Assembly: GCF_048771995.1 (NCBI RefSeq)
Contig: NC_133027.1
Span: forward strand, 60,821,501-60,885,500
Reading direction: 5' to 3'
Length of the DNA stretch: 64,000 nt
Source: Taeniopygia guttata
Taxonomy: Eukaryota; Chordata; Aves; Passeriformes; Estrildidae
Of the stretch, positions 11,301 to 26,300 are shown one piece after another. Position 1 is the first letter of the stretch, and each line of letters starts with the position of its first letter. Made by a program: the position numbers and the translations under genes. Below the pieces are notes generated by a model. It saw nothing but the letters and a program-made list of their open reading frames with translations, did not search any database and was not told where the DNA came from.

Positions 11301-14300
11301 GAGAGCCTCTTATCAAAGTTTTGTTTTATGGGTAGAAATTAGAGAATGGGATCAAGTCATCCTATAATTGTGTCTATGCAAACCAAATGTTCCTGGGATC
11401 ACTGCCACTGAGAGGCATCCTTTAATCATTCCTAAGGCTTATTTTTCCTACTCTATTGTAGTAAAACAAAAAAATAGCAGAGTTTAGTTTTTTGGGGTTT
11501 GTTTTTGTTTTTTTTAAAGAAAGAAGCTGATTTATTAATATCTCGGCATAAGATAGTACTTGCATAGGAAAAAAAATTTTTCAAACAACACTGTTAGTCA
11601 TTGTCCATATGATGATGGGTCTCTATTGCAAGAGTCCTGCCTCTGGCATCTTCAGCTGGAACAGTGGGAGTCCACAAGAACCTTTTTCTGCCCAGTTTTC
11701 ATAGCCAGCTGGTCCAGGGATCATTGTGACCACTCCTGGATGTGCATGATCTATTGTTTTAACTGCATATAAAGCATCTTCTGACTAATTAGCTGTTTCT
11801 AGAAGTCTGTCCTGTATTACCACTTCTGCAGGAATGGTTTCTGATGACCATTTGCAAATGTCTTGTCTGTGTACAAGTGAATAAATTTTGCAACAGGAAT
11901 TGCCTCAGGATTGATGAAATTCCCTTGTCAAGATCTTACCAATGCACTGAAACTCAGTCACTCCTAGGCCCATCAGGAATTTCCTTAGGGAGTCTTCAGC
12001 ACATCTTGATTTCCCAGTTGGAAATCTCCTCTAGCAACGCTGTGCGCTGTGTAGAGGACTGGGACCAGTCCATCCCCTGGACTGGTTTCAGCTCAGTGCC
12101 TGGTATGAAGCCAATACAGATGTGGAGACAACTCATCTGTGAGTTCCTGTACTACCCAGAGGACGAACGTCTGAAATTCCCAGGCTGTCTGCCCAGGCAC
12201 TACCCTGAATCTGAAGCACAATTATAAGATAAATCTGATTGCAATTCCTATTACTTAAATTCTGTATCTCTTGCCTCACATTCTACCATTATTTTGACCA
12301 GATGGTGCCAAACCTCGAATGGGCCTCTGCAGGCTGTGTATTTTCATAATTTTTCCAAAGAAGAAATTAAAAATGTGGAGGAAGTCTAAAAATACACCAT
12401 TTCAGATGAGAAAGGAACAGCAGGATGGACAATGTATAAGTTTATAAAAACTAAATGATTGATACTTATTTTATTACGACTGGGATTCTTATTTTGTTAC
12501 AAAATCCTTTCACTTTCTCCAACTCATCTCCTTCTCTGCTCACCAGCCCCTCTGTTTTTTATTGTACTTCAATATCAAAGGTGATCTGGAAGGTACATTC
12601 CCAAGGCAATCATTAACCCTTTTGCACAGGATCAATGAGGTAAAAATGCGCATTGGACACTTCTGAAATGAAAAACCAGAGAAAGAAACCTGGAAGCTAT
12701 AAAGAGATTTCCCAGATATATAATATATTAGGTTGTCAGACTTCTGGTAAGGTGGTGGGAGAAAAATGTGGTAATGCCATGCTTTAGTGGAGATTTGGTG
12801 AAAGACACTAACAGTAATTTGAGATGTTTCCTAGATCTGAGTGTACTGTAAGAGACCATCTGTGGTTTATGTAAGAAATATAAATGATGTATGATCCCAG
12901 AAAGAGAGATAAGGCATTCAGGGTTAAGTAGGGTATTTTTACAGCCCAGGAATAAAACTGTCTGAATAGAACTTCAGTACTAACCATCTTGTTTGCTTTT
13001 TCCCCTTCTGTTTCAATATTTTGCCTTAAATATGACCTCATTGCTTTATGAAGGGGGGTTGCTTCCGATTTACCCTGGCATAGATTATAAGGAAAAAGCA
13101 AGCCCACTGATGTTATAGAATTTCATATTTGTGGCCAACAACAGCATTATTTTAAATTACCAAAACTAAGTAAGGTTTATAGCCTTAACCTGTATGTAGC
13201 TTTTTTGTGCCCGAGTCCTAAAGTCCCCACTTGTTCTATATACTCAGCACCTCGAAAATCAGCCCACTGAGTGCTGTCAGTCTGTATCACACCATCGCTG
13301 TTGATTTGTAGTGAGAAATTTCTTCCCCCAGACTCTACTTGATCATCTTATTTCTCAAGTCTTTTCAGCAGTTCATTTAATGAAAAGTATATTTAGTACA
13401 TGTTGTGGAGAGAAGATATGTATTTCTAAATGAGTAAAGAATTGTTCATTGGGTAGCAACTGGGAGCTTGTGGGCAGGACTGGGAGATAAGCACATTCAA
13501 GGAAGGAGGAAGAAAAGCTAGCCAATGACTTGAGACAATACAGTCTTCATACTGGGGAACTGATTTCCAGAACATATTAAAGGACTGCTTTTAGCTGTTT
13601 GCAGGCCTGGCTGTCACAGGAACAGCCAGTCCAACTGGTTGGAACAAGTCACCTCTGGCACACTCCTCTAAGGAAAGGATGCAGCTTTCTGAAGCTGCAA
13701 AAATTCCTTAAGCTCATCCCATGGCACCCATTGCACTGCCTCTGATTTTCATGTTAAGAGGTGGCAGGCATTTGGGGATGAAGAAAGACTGTCATTATTA
13801 GAAGTATTTTTGGCTGTGATTATAATCTTAGAAAGAAAAGAGATAGTGAAGAAGGATGGCCTATGGGTAAAAGGAATTAGTTTCCCTTAGATCAAAGAGG
13901 ATTTCTCGTCTAATATGTTAAAATAAATGGTGTTTACAAAAAAGTCTTCCTTTCTTTACACTGGCTGCCCATAGCATAGCACAACATATTACATATATAA
14001 TTAAAATACAATAAATGCACCAAAAAATTAATCCTTATTAAAACAGTAGAATAAAGTAGCTCCAGTGTATTTATATCATTCAAGATTATTCTGAATCCTG
14101 TTTTTTTCTTGTAAGCCTCATACTATTAACTGACTGCAATTATTTAGGACCCTTAAAAATCTGGTTTAGATTTATGTTTCATTAGTCTCCACCCACCCTA
14201 CTGCCATCAATTGCATTTATCAGCTTGATGGCTTGCCCAAGTAAACTGTCTTAAATTTTCCAAGTGCTCTTTTTGCAAATTGAGTTAGATGCAGTATTGC

Positions 14301-17300
14301 TATTAATCAGATCAAAGCAGGGGTTTGAATAGCTGCTTATTTCTGTAATGCTCTGCTTCCTTGCAATTAATGGATATTTATCCTTCAGTTTCCCAGGTCC
14401 TGTATTTTTTACAATGGACAAGAGCAAGAGCTGTGTTACCTCTTTCCTGTAAGGTAAAAGAACATTCTTTGTAAATCAGTTTCCATCATGAGGAAAGTCA
14501 TTAATAATTATCTGTTGATGAGCATCCGTTTCTCCTTGTTCCCTGAGGGCAGAGTTGGAGCTCTGGGAAAAGCCAGCTTTTCACTAAAAGGATGTCCAAG
14601 GAGGACTCCCATCATCCCTGACTCTTGCTGCTCTCTCCTCGGCATGAATACCCCTACAAAAGCCTCTTACACCAGCAGGTGGGCACCTCCCAGCAAGCAT
14701 CCAGTCCTTTATGCTCTGTTGGCTGTAGCATACAAAAACAAACAAACAAACAAAAACCCAATAAAAAAAAAAATCAGAGGTCATGCAGGACGTGGGGGTT
14801 TGGCAGCCTACAGGAGACACTGACTTAGGGTGGCAGCAAGCAGCCTTTCCCATGAATGCATAACAAGGTTCAAAATTATATTCCTAAATCTGAAACAAAA
14901 TATTTAAACTGTTATCAAAAATGTCAGAAAGATGGTTGCATTTGACAGAACAAAGAGCTTTTTAGGTCTTCAAGACAAGGTTTTTGTGCAGAAGGACTAG
15001 AGACTGGGGCAGATATTTACCTCAGGTGTGGAAGCTAGTCCCAAAGCAAATTGAAGAGGCTGATTGTGTTCTCTCAGTATGTAGCTGAACTTACTGCCAC
15101 AACATGCTATGGTTGTCTAAGGTCTACATGGATTCAAAAAACAATTAGACTACTTAATGGAAGAAAAAACCACAAAGGGATATTAAAGACACAAGTAAAG
15201 CTCTTTTATCAAGGCGCTACTGAGCTATGAGTTGCTCAATGGTGAGGAAGTGTCCTATAAAAACCATCCACCATCTGATTTTTCTGGTCTGTATACTTTT
15301 CTCTAGTTGTTCATGAAGAGTCACCATTGGAGACAGGATATGGGGCTAGATGGATATTTGGCATTACTCAGTAGGACCTTTCTTATGTCTTTTGTAGGGA
15401 AGAGAAAGTGGATGTTTGCTAACACTAGGATCTGATGGATCAGTACAATTTTATCAATTTCAGTAGCAATTGATCTGAAAAAATGAGAGCACTAATGTGA
15501 AAAAAAAAAATCATATTATGCATAACTAAAGCCAGTAGAAACTTTCCAGCCATGACTGGTAGTACATGCAAAAAATGATGGGGAAATGAGGGCTCTAAGG
15601 CTATTTAATTGTGAAGAGTCAATTAGATAAATGTGTACTCCTTTTGATTTGTTGGGTTTTTTAAAATTATACAGCTGCAGAAATTTGGAAACGATGAGTA
15701 TTTATATCTCAACCATATGTGGGCAACACTAAGAAATATTAGTTCAATAACCATAATGATAGCTGTACTCAAATCAAAATGAAGTTGTTAAAAAAAAAGA
15801 AAAACCTCTTATTTATTTCCTTAATAGACATTTCTATGGTACTCATCATGGCAAAAAGAGAGTGCTGAATACTTTGAGGAAGATTAAATTATTTGTAATT
15901 ATACCACAAGTGGAAGCTTTTAACCAATGGAAAAAAAAAAAATTTGAGCTACCCTGAGATTAATCTCTCTCACTGAGATGACTGCTAAATTTTTTTAAGT
16001 AATGCTGTGAACTTCCCCATGACCTTTCATCCACGCTTTCAAAATATTTTACAAGCACTGATGAAATTTAACCTCATAACACCTGTGAAAAATAAACATC
16101 ACTATTCCCACTGCACCAATAAGGAAGCCAAGATATAAAGAAAAAACAAGGAGAAATCTTGATAATTTTGTATGTCACAGGAACTCAATAAAACTGAACT
16201 CTATAGCAGAAAACCCATATCAGATTGCATGATGCATTTATCTTTGCAGGCACACTTAGCTGAAATTCTCCCTAATTCTCCCTATGAATGAACACCCTCA
16301 AGTATTCCATTGATGCACAGTTAAATCCTGTTCTTTTTTCCTTAAGATAGCAGCAATGACAATAATAACAACTTTTACTAATACATGTAGAATATACATA
16401 ATCTACATATATAAAGTTTGTATGCATATGCGTAGCTCTCCTTCCAGTGAAAAAGATCATCCTGGTACAATCATAGTGTTTGCAAATGCACTTCTTTTTT
16501 CGCATAGCATCTATTTCCATTTTTATTTCCCTCCCTTCTCAGTGCTTTTTCTGCCTCAAAGATCCCCCCTGGCAATTTGAACCTGTCCTCAACTCCTCAG
16601 TTACTAAAATCCCAGATGCTTTTTCAGTGGCAGCTCGTCATTAAGATGCCAGTTTTAACACTCTTTCATTTAAAAAGATCAGCCCCTTGGTCCTGCAATC
16701 AGCTCCATATGTATTGACCCTTTCAGAGGTCTGTCCCTTCCAATACAATTTCCATGTTTGTCCTTAAATATGAAATGTTGAACAGTTCCTGATTCAGCTT
16801 TTACACTGGAAAATGGCCTAAAAGCTGTAGGGTCCACAAACTACCACTTGCCATGATGGATATGGAAGAGGATGTTTAATGCTGATTTTTTTCTATGCTA
16901 CCTTCTTGCCCTCACCCCACTTCACCTATTATCTCTTTGTCACCTATACTCCCCAGTGCTGCCTCACATGCTATTAGCAGAAGGTCTATAACAGGTTAGA
17001 AAATTATGGGTATGTTAATTAATTTTGTGCCATCTTTACCTTATAGATCTGAACATATTTTTTCAGCAAAATAATTAAAGTAGTTTGAGGGAGTAATATG
17101 CATCTTGATATATGCATCTCATCCGGAGCTTAAATGCCTTTTATGTTCCCTCTGTGCTGGTTAATATCCCAACTTTGCAATGTGAGAAAAGCAGCAAATG
17201 GTTACTGAATGCAGCCTTCTGGACGAGGACATGAAGGACCCTTGTGAAATTTGCACCTGGACAGTGAGAAAGTGCTGCCCTTCACTTCTGATTGAGATGA

Positions 17301-20300
17301 CACTGCAGGATTTATTTTTGATAAGAAAGAGGATAAGTTTCTCTTGTAGCTCCCTAATTATCTATCTAGCTGTGAAAGGCATTCCACTATTATCTCCAGT
17401 TACTATTGAAAATCTAATCCTTCAACTTTTACTAAAAAACATTGCAGCTTGCGCTACCTTCTTCTTTGGGGAATGAAAGTGAGTTCAGGAGACTTTACCC
17501 CACAACAGTTCCTAAGGCAACTAGAAAGGGAGAGTCTGCTTCTCAGAGCAAATTAAAGCACTCAAGTGAGCCCCTAACTTTGAATTTCTTCTCTCCCCTG
17601 AATAAGTAGGCTCACTTGTGGAACTTTTTAATTAGCAATAAACTTTTCCACCTACCTTCTGCAGTGCCAGTACTGTGTTAGGGTTGCAGCATTTGTACCA
17701 AATGGATTTTAAAATAGAGGCAAATGGTGTGACTCCAATTCCTGCTGCAATGCACACACTGACTTGGTAGTGGAAGATGTCTGTGGTTGCAGATCCATAT
17801 GGTCCATCCACAGCCAGTCTACAGCAAAAAAACTTTTAGTCGGGAGTCAACAAAACATAAAGTGACAGAAAGGTTAACATTTGTTGGGCTACACATTGTC
17901 AAAACTGAATTTCTGTTAAAATAAAAGAGAAAATACATGTCTAAGATGGCACATAAATTGCCTGTACAAATACATTTAGTTTTCAGTGAGTGCCATTTAA
18001 TAGCAAAGCAACTGTCTTTTCTGAAATGAGAGAACAAGAGCACCCATGTGGATTTGGGGCCTGGCCATCTATTTAAGCATGCAATTGCAATTTTCTGGCT
18101 TTCTGAAATGTGATTAGTCATATAATTGCATGTCCAAATTTAGCTGTGGAATTTGCATATTTAATTATGAATTACTGAAAAGCATCCTGTTTTAGAGCTT
18201 TATTCGCTGTATTGTACATATCAAAGTAAAGAAGAACAGATTATATTAATCATTTTTAGAAGTTCTGTATTTGAGTTAAAGTAATAAAAGAGAAGGCAAG
18301 AAAAAGGTCATAGTATGCAAGAGAACTACTATTTTCTCAGCTCTTTCTGAAAAAGCAGTATTTCAGGAATACATTTCTGGCATAATACTGTACTCAGTAT
18401 CTGATGTAAAGGCAAAAATGCGTAAGCAGACATGCTTGTTGATATTACTGCCTCCTGTAATCAATGTTGCTGATGCCAAGAAATTAATTTTGGTCAAAAT
18501 TAGAGATGAAAAATATTATTGAATAATAAGATTCATTTCTTTAGCAACATGAAATGTAAATACACAGAGTACTTTGGAGTGCTCTTCCAGCCCTGTCTTT
18601 AAACAACATACAGGCTTGGAAGATGGTTTCACCAACACCAAGTGCTTCAGGAAAAAAAAAAAGTTTTCTTTTCTTGCCTTTAGATTTTCTATTACTTTAT
18701 ACTCTTTACAGCATGAATCATCCTTAAAATTTATCCTTAAACAGTACAAACAAATAGGCACACGTAATTAAAATGAAGTGTTTTAACAGGATAAGAAAGG
18801 GGGATGCCCAACCAATGCTACACACAAATATAGGGATACAATGTATCTCAAATTTTATTGTTACTTTTTAAAAAGCCCTAAAAAGTATTTGCCATTTTAT
18901 TTCAATATTCAAAATGCCCTGCAAGTGCAGTAGCAAACAAAACAGCTACTCTGGCATAATTGCTGGAAATCTGACCCTAAACATCAAGAATTTTTTTTTA
19001 ATATGTACAATTATTTAGATTATTGCCCAGCCCAGTATGTTTTGGGCATTCAAAAATTCCTGTAAAATAAGGTTAATTTATGGTATATACCTGTAGTGCC
19101 CAAGAACAGCTTTTAGATAAGCCTTCTATGTAGTTCAGTGTGAGCCTGGAAGCAATTCTCATTGTTGTCAGAAGATTGAGAAAAAATTGATCTGGAAGAA
19201 ATTTCAAGGATTCTCTAGTCTGTTGCTGTGCTATAAGACAGGTTCAATTATTTCTGAATCATCCCTTGAAGAGATTTGTCTTGTCAGTCTGCTCCTAAAT
19301 CTTCAGATGACAGAGATCCCATCATTGGTTTGAATGCTTTACTCAGCCATAGCTATGCAGCTTAGCCAAATACAAACCCTCAGAGAAGCAGGGAGGAGAA
19401 AGAGGAGAAAGAGAAACTGAGCTATGAAACTCATTCATTCGATCTAGATAGTACTGATGAAGATAGGAAGATAGTAAACAAAGTGACAAAAAATTGCTGC
19501 ATTTACATTTGCCAAAGACATGTAGAAAATAGAGCTATGGACTTTTTCACTGTGGACTGTCCATATTCTTCCTATCCATTTCATTAGAAAAAAAGTTAGA
19601 TTTATGGGGAAGGCAGGAGAAATATTTAGTTTTGAAAAAGTATCATTAACAGATAATCTGTGATCATTTTTAGAATTTAAACATTTGCTGATCACCATGA
19701 TGATTGTGTAGTACCTCCTGTCTGTAAAAACAGTCAGATTTTGGAGCAATGTATTAAACCAGCAATTAAGTCAGCCAAAATCCTGAAGAGATATAACATG
19801 GAATTTAATTATTTTCACATTAATAGTCTATTCTATGGTTTTAGTTCCCAAATTTGTCAGAAATCACAACTATCTTTGCTACTTATATATATGTATGAAC
19901 ATTTCATTTTAATCCTCTTTAAATAATTAAAAACACACACTTTATTCTTAACCCTACCTTATTATTCAGCTGCTATGTCTTCTGCACAGTGTCTGCTATA
20001 TGTTATTTTTTAATACAGTCACCAATTTGGTGTATAACTTTAGATAGTGAAACTGTGAAAAAGACCAGTCTTTTGCTTTATGGCTATTAACTGTGGAAAT
20101 AGTCTTTTAGTATATTGCAAGAAAGAAACTGAAGGATGAAATTAGGCACCCTAATGAGATTAAAAAGAGGAGTGTTTATATATGACAGTATTGTTAATTT
20201 CAACCCTGTATTGTGGCAAGAAACATTTGATAACTTTTTTTCTCTTCCTCATATTTTACACTTGCTGTCAATCACTTTGAACAATTTTTTTCTCCAGTTC

Positions 20301-23300
20301 TGCTGAAATGGCAGACTTCTCATTCCATTTGACTTTTAACAAAGGCATTGATTTCATTTTTAATTCTTATTAACTGATACAATGCAAGGACTGGACCAGA
20401 TTTTCCTGTCTGCGCTGAATCTGCAATAAACCTCTGCAGCTCAGTGGTGTCTATGAGTTTTCCAGGGGGAAATCAGTCCCTGCAGTCCCAGGTCCTACAT
20501 ACTCCGCTAGAATTTAAATGATCCTGTGCTGGGCTCTTGTTTGCTGAAAATCTCCCCTATTCCTGCAAGCAGTGCAGAAGTAGATCTACATGGTTTGAAT
20601 CCATTCTGTATAGAGCCAGGTCATTGGCTGGAGTAAGTCAGGATGGCTCCTTTGACTTCAGATGATCCCCACTAACTTGGAACAACAGAGAATCAACTTT
20701 TTGCTTGTATTAAGATGTCAAAAATACAGAATTTGAACACAAATAACCTTTATAAAGTGAGGCAGGGTTTGGGAAATAGAGACGAGGTCAAAGGAGACTG
20801 TCAGAAAGAAGTAAGGTTTGGGCAGATGTTTCACAAACCGCAAAATATCTAAGTAATTGAAAGGGAAAACCTGGAATTTTAGATATTAAGTGATGGATAC
20901 CATAAGCATAGAGGCAAAAATCTAGCAGATATCTTCCAGTGTCATTTATTAAACAACCATCTTCCAAAATAGATATCTTTAGGTGTAGATATAGGTGTTA
21001 GACATCCAGATGGTAGCAACTGAGATAAGGATATTGATATGGACTTTAAATCTTGGATTAGTCATCACATCCTCTTGGTAGCTTCTGGCACCAGTTCATG
21101 GTTATTTGTTTGTGATGTTTTTAGCATAATGTTGTATTTATGAATCCAGAACTACAATCGAATATATCAGAAAAAACGCATGCAAAATTAATTAAAGTTA
21201 AAATGTTAACATTTATTTTTAAATGTAGAAATAACATTTAAAAATATATAGTCTCTTATTCAAACCTTGGTAACATCCACAATTCCTTCAAAGATTTTTC
21301 CTCTGCTCCAAAGGCCTTGAAAAGGGCTGCAGTCCAATCCCCAACGAGCCGTATGTGGACGCTGAAGTAGTCCTCCTCAGGAGCTGAGGTGAGGGTGAAA
21401 GGGTGCCACTCCAGCTGTGAGACAGATGGGCACTGTAGAAATATATATTGGCCAGCTCCCATTTTAAAGCCATGTTTCTTCATGTGGAGCTCAAGGACTC
21501 CAGAGGAATGTGTCACCACCTAAAGGATGATAAAGGGACAAATTTTATTTCCATTCAGAAGGGTAAATGTTTGTTTTCATTAGGTCACAGATATCCTAAC
21601 CTGCATGTTGCAGTGTTGCGGCCCTATGGCTTGAGAGCATGTACTGTATGTATTGTGGGACAGCCTGACTTCTGAGTGCAAGATGTAGAGGAAAGGCTGT
21701 AACAATTCAACAGTTTGTCAATTTTCTTGGAATAACCTGTGCAAAAGTATTTCTTAATTGATTAGAATAATTCCTTAATTCCTAGTTTTACTCTCATGTA
21801 ACACTGCTAACTCTGTGGGATTACAAAGAAAAAAGCACAGTGAGCTCAATTCTAATACACTTTTTTTAGAGAGGTAATCTTAGTTAAGCAGCAGTTTTGT
21901 ATGTCACACATAATATACTGAGATTCTCAGATCACAGCCACTCTGTGAAATCAGCAACAAGACTTACCCGACATCCTGTTCCACTCACACAAGATACACC
22001 TGATCCTGATCTCTGGCTTGACACACGTGGACTCTGCTGCTTCAGTAGCAACATCCTCAGTCTAGTCTGATGTGATTTAAATAGTCCCTTGGCACACAGG
22101 TGGGGGAAATTGTTACAGTGGTATTAGTGGAGCTTTAAGCTATATATGCTAACTGATCATATAACCCTTCATCTCCTTGAAAGCCTCCAGATTTTAAAGT
22201 AAAAACTGTATGCTGCTACTGAAGTCACGGCAGTCTCTGGCATTAACTGCAGTGGAACACAGTTTTAGTTCATTAAAAGGGGAGACCACAAACAGATTTT
22301 TGTGTTATGGTGGTGTGAAATCTGGTACTTCATTAATCAAGTTTGGTCCCATATGAAATATTGTTATGGATTTGCTATTGGAATAAATGCAAAATGTACA
22401 ATCAATACTTGGCTGAAAACATTGAAAAGTTGCTGAAGCTAGGAGTGAAAAATGAGGTTCCTGATATAGAGAAGTTACCTAAAAACAATAAAAAAGTCAT
22501 TGACATAATGGGGGTTTTTTTGCAGATATGCGAGCCTTGTTACCTACCTTAGTAATGACAACTTCCTGTCGAAATCTCCAAAACCTAACAATTCTTTCAC
22601 AGATGTACAACAGCACAGGACTTAAAAGCCACTTCCAAGCCTGTAGAAAATTCCATATTAAAAAGCAATGTTTATTTGAATGTCTACAAAAATGTTTTGC
22701 TTTTCTGGTTTAAATCAGCAGGTAGCCTAAAATTAAATCACTTGATTTCCTGTAATTTTTGGTTTGTCTTTCTCAAGAGAGTATTTGTGTTGCTGCTGTA
22801 GCTGTTCTGGCTTTCTTGTGGAATAGACATATGGGACTCCTTCACAAACACAGTCCAAAAAAAGCGCTAATATCTATCTGTACTCTGGCCAAAAAGAATC
22901 CTTTAAAATATTTTCCTATTAAAAGGCAAAGGATTAATCTATTTAGGTGTTGTTACATATAGTTGTCATTGGACTTGAAGCTCTATAGATACATACAGTT
23001 ATACAATATTACCCATAGAATTACCTTTTTTTTTTTTTTCCCCTAAAGTCTGAAGTATTTCAAAGCAGGCAGCTAGGGGTAGGTATTATTGTCAGCTACG
23101 AGTTTTCTGATGGTGTATGAGAAAACATTAAGTCCCAAATTTTCAATTAGAGAAACGGGATATATTTCCATTTAATCCATTAGTCAACTCTTTATCAATA
23201 AAAGAGTTTTTTTGATCTGCGATACTGAGTTGGTAATACTTTTAAGTATAGCAGATGATTGCTGTGCTTGTACTTGCTAATCCTATGTAGTGATCATGGT

Positions 23301-26300
23301 AACAATCAGAGGTACTTGGCTATTCAAATATTTGACCTGATCATTTCACTAATTTGCACTGGTAGCTGAGATAATTAAGTATTATTGGATCTTCATGATT
23401 TAAAAAGAATGTTTCCCCCCCCCCCTCCCCCCCCCCCGGGAAGAGATACTGTTTTGTTTCAACTTCCCTTAATTACACCTCTCATTCTAGCAAACTGGAT
23501 GCTCCACAATCATGTGGCTTTTAAAATTGCCAAAGAGTAACTTTACTTGCTGAAATGTTGACTTTGCTCCACAAGCTGGGTAGTGAGGGTTATAAAGTAT
23601 CTTTATGAGAAGCAAGCCATAAAATGATGAGTCTTCCCTGGAAAGTGCTAAGAGGATGGAGTGGCAATTTCCCAAGGTTAATTCTTGAAAATTAAATTTA
23701 AAAAAAAAAAAAAAAAAGCACAATTTAATAATGAGAAGAAACCAGCATAAGCCACCAGACTCTCAGCTAAAGCAGAAACTCAACACATCCATTGTCCCTA
23801 AATACTACAAGTGTCTCTGCACAGTGGGTAGTCTCATGTCTTGAATACACTTGCATATATCAAGGCACAATAATTATGAGATCTGTTTTTCCTCCTTTCC
23901 ATTTGTGCTACCTGTAAATAAAAGCATGTGACAGGAATGCTAAGGTTGCTGGCTACCCTGTGCGAGAGCTCAGCTGGGATTTTAAATGTGCCATCACTCC
24001 AGTGCAATGGAGCATTCAATCCAAAATGTCTCTTGGCTGGGTTGGGACAATGGGGCATCCACCATGGGCTTCTAAGCTACACAGCTCCTGGCTGGCTAAT
24101 CAGAGCATCAGTATTCTTGCCCAAGCAGTGTTTCCTCCTGTAATGAGAATGAACTGAGACAGGGCCGTGATGGCTCAGGCAAGGCTGTGAGGACAAAAGT
24201 CCAGACACCGTGGGTGCAAGAGAAGTGCTCCATCGTCCCCAGTAGGAGCCAGACTGGGCTGCTTCCTACCTGCTGGAATATGGAGCTGGGGAGCAGGTGT
24301 GGCATGTGTGAGAGAAGGCCTCTGTTGTGGTAGCCCTCCCCCAGGAGTCCTAAGCAGTGTGTTTTGCCCTCTGGTCACTCCACAGTGTCTCAACCATGCA
24401 CAAAAATCCCAACATGCTGTCCCCTCCCTGCTCCAAGGCTGCCCCACCTGCACCAGCCCCTGCCAGTGCTGCACAAACCTCGCCATGGCTTTTTAGCTTC
24501 TGAGTGAACCTGTGCTATTTGTCTGTGATGTCTATCAGGTATCACACCATAGCACATTGCACATCCAGCAAGGCACCATTCATATAGATGATCTATATGC
24601 CGTATGGTATTATCACAATTCATTTAAAGTAATGTGACTTTGCAAGTATGGCCCTGGGTAGGCACAAAAGTGTGACAAAATAGGTTTAACACAGAGAAGT
24701 GGAAGTTCTTTCCAGTTAGTTTTATGATAATAAATGTCAAGACATGCTGTTGGAAGCAAGCTTGCGTCTGTATTCATGGTGCGTAGCCATGTATTGATTT
24801 TTATGGTGACATTGTAGCTGAAATTTTTAGAGAGGCATTCATTTTCTCATTAATATGCAGGTTGGATAGTGGCTAACAATAGTTTAGTTTAAGAAAAATC
24901 TATGTCAGCCATTAAAAGAGCTACCAGACACTGAATGCTAATTTTTCTCCTTTAGGATTTCCTTTGGTATGTTTTTTCTTTTTGGAAGAAACAACAGAAA
25001 CTTGCATATGAGCAACCTAAATCTTGAGCTGAAAATGTTAAATGATTTTGTTTGTATGCAAGACATCTGACATACTCTACAAGTCTGCTACTTAATTACC
25101 CCCTGTGGATTTGCAATCTTGTTCTAGCAAAATCACCCTTCCGTGGGACATTTTTCTTGCCTTTTGCCTTTCCCTTTCATAATTCATTGTTTCAAATTCT
25201 CTCCTTTTTTTACCTAACTTAAGACATCAAGACTGGACAGTATGAAGCATGTGCCCCCAAGCAAGGACATGATTTTCTCTGCACCTTATTCTCCCTTGGT
25301 ATCTAAAGTACTCTTAGTTAAAATAATAATATTAATTTGCATCCCTAGCTTTACAACTCAGGATTTTCTGTATCTCTACCCTCATAATGTTTTCACTTAG
25401 AGGCTATCTTTTTGCAATGAGCACATGAAGGATATTGGTGATATTGAATTATAAAAAAAAAATGCATACAACAGATCAGAGACAGTACAATTTTGACATT
25501 CAAACCCTTCAAAAAGAGTGTTAGTTAGTGTTTTCTAACTAAAGGATCCTCCAGAAGTAAAAATTGCTGTTAATGACACCAAAATTATATACAAAACTCT
25601 TCACCTGCGTGTGTCAGTACTGATTACAGAGAAGCTTGGGAGCACTATCATAATACACAGGGAGAGATCCTGGAGCAGGAATGTGAAATTACTCTCCAAA
25701 CATGACAGTAAGTGCCAGTTACTGGCACATGCTCCAGCCCCCTGCTCCCTAAGACATTTGGCTTCCCAAGAAAGGACAGTAAGTTAAAAGCAGAAGACAA
25801 ACATCACTCTTACCACAGGTTTGTTGCCAGAAAACTCTGGCAAAGGGCACTGAGTGGCGTTCTCCCATTCCCAGTAGTGATCTTTGCAGTAGGTGACATT
25901 GTGAAGCAGCAGACTCTGGGGTGTCTGACCTCGGACAAGCTGACTTAAAGCAAAAATGTTCATCAATGATATGCTTCTTTCCAAGCTTTCTGTGTTTCTC
26001 TAGGTTTTGCAGTAGTAATCAAATGCCAGTTCTGAGATAAATGAAAGTTTGAGAACTGGCCATTTCATTTCAAACCTGTTCTGCTCTCCTGTTCAAATTA
26101 TCTTTCCTTTAGTTTTGCAGTGAATTTTTGACCAAAGACAAGAAGTGTGCTGTAGTATTGATGTCCATCAGCACAGTGGAAATGGAGAGAGCCCTTGCAT
26201 AGAAAATGTAAATTTTATTGTATGTGGCAAAATTTGATTTCGAAATTCTTTGGAGTAGGATCTTTGACCTCCTCTGTATTTGCGCATCTGGTAGTGTTAA

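Larger units (their letters stand above)
10627..17655 (-). other. NOX3 intron 10
   Basis: 7029 bp. It holds a probable old CR1 tail and a MIR-like remnant (listed separately), an AAAC-rich patch near 14735-14755, a 9-bp perfect hairpin at 12064-12086, and several A-runs. The longest open frame (11844-12227, plus strand) resembles no protein I know and is probably chance. Confidence 0.8.

Noticed and set aside
11844..12227. 127-codon plus-strand open frame
   Set aside because: It lies in NOX3 intron 10, with no family motif and no convincing start or splice context. Probably chance.
25939..25942. CAG four bases inside exon 7 as an alternative acceptor
   Set aside because: Joining exon 6 there would put LVRGQT out of frame; the TTTAAG acceptor gives the correct Gly-Gln-Leu-Val junction.
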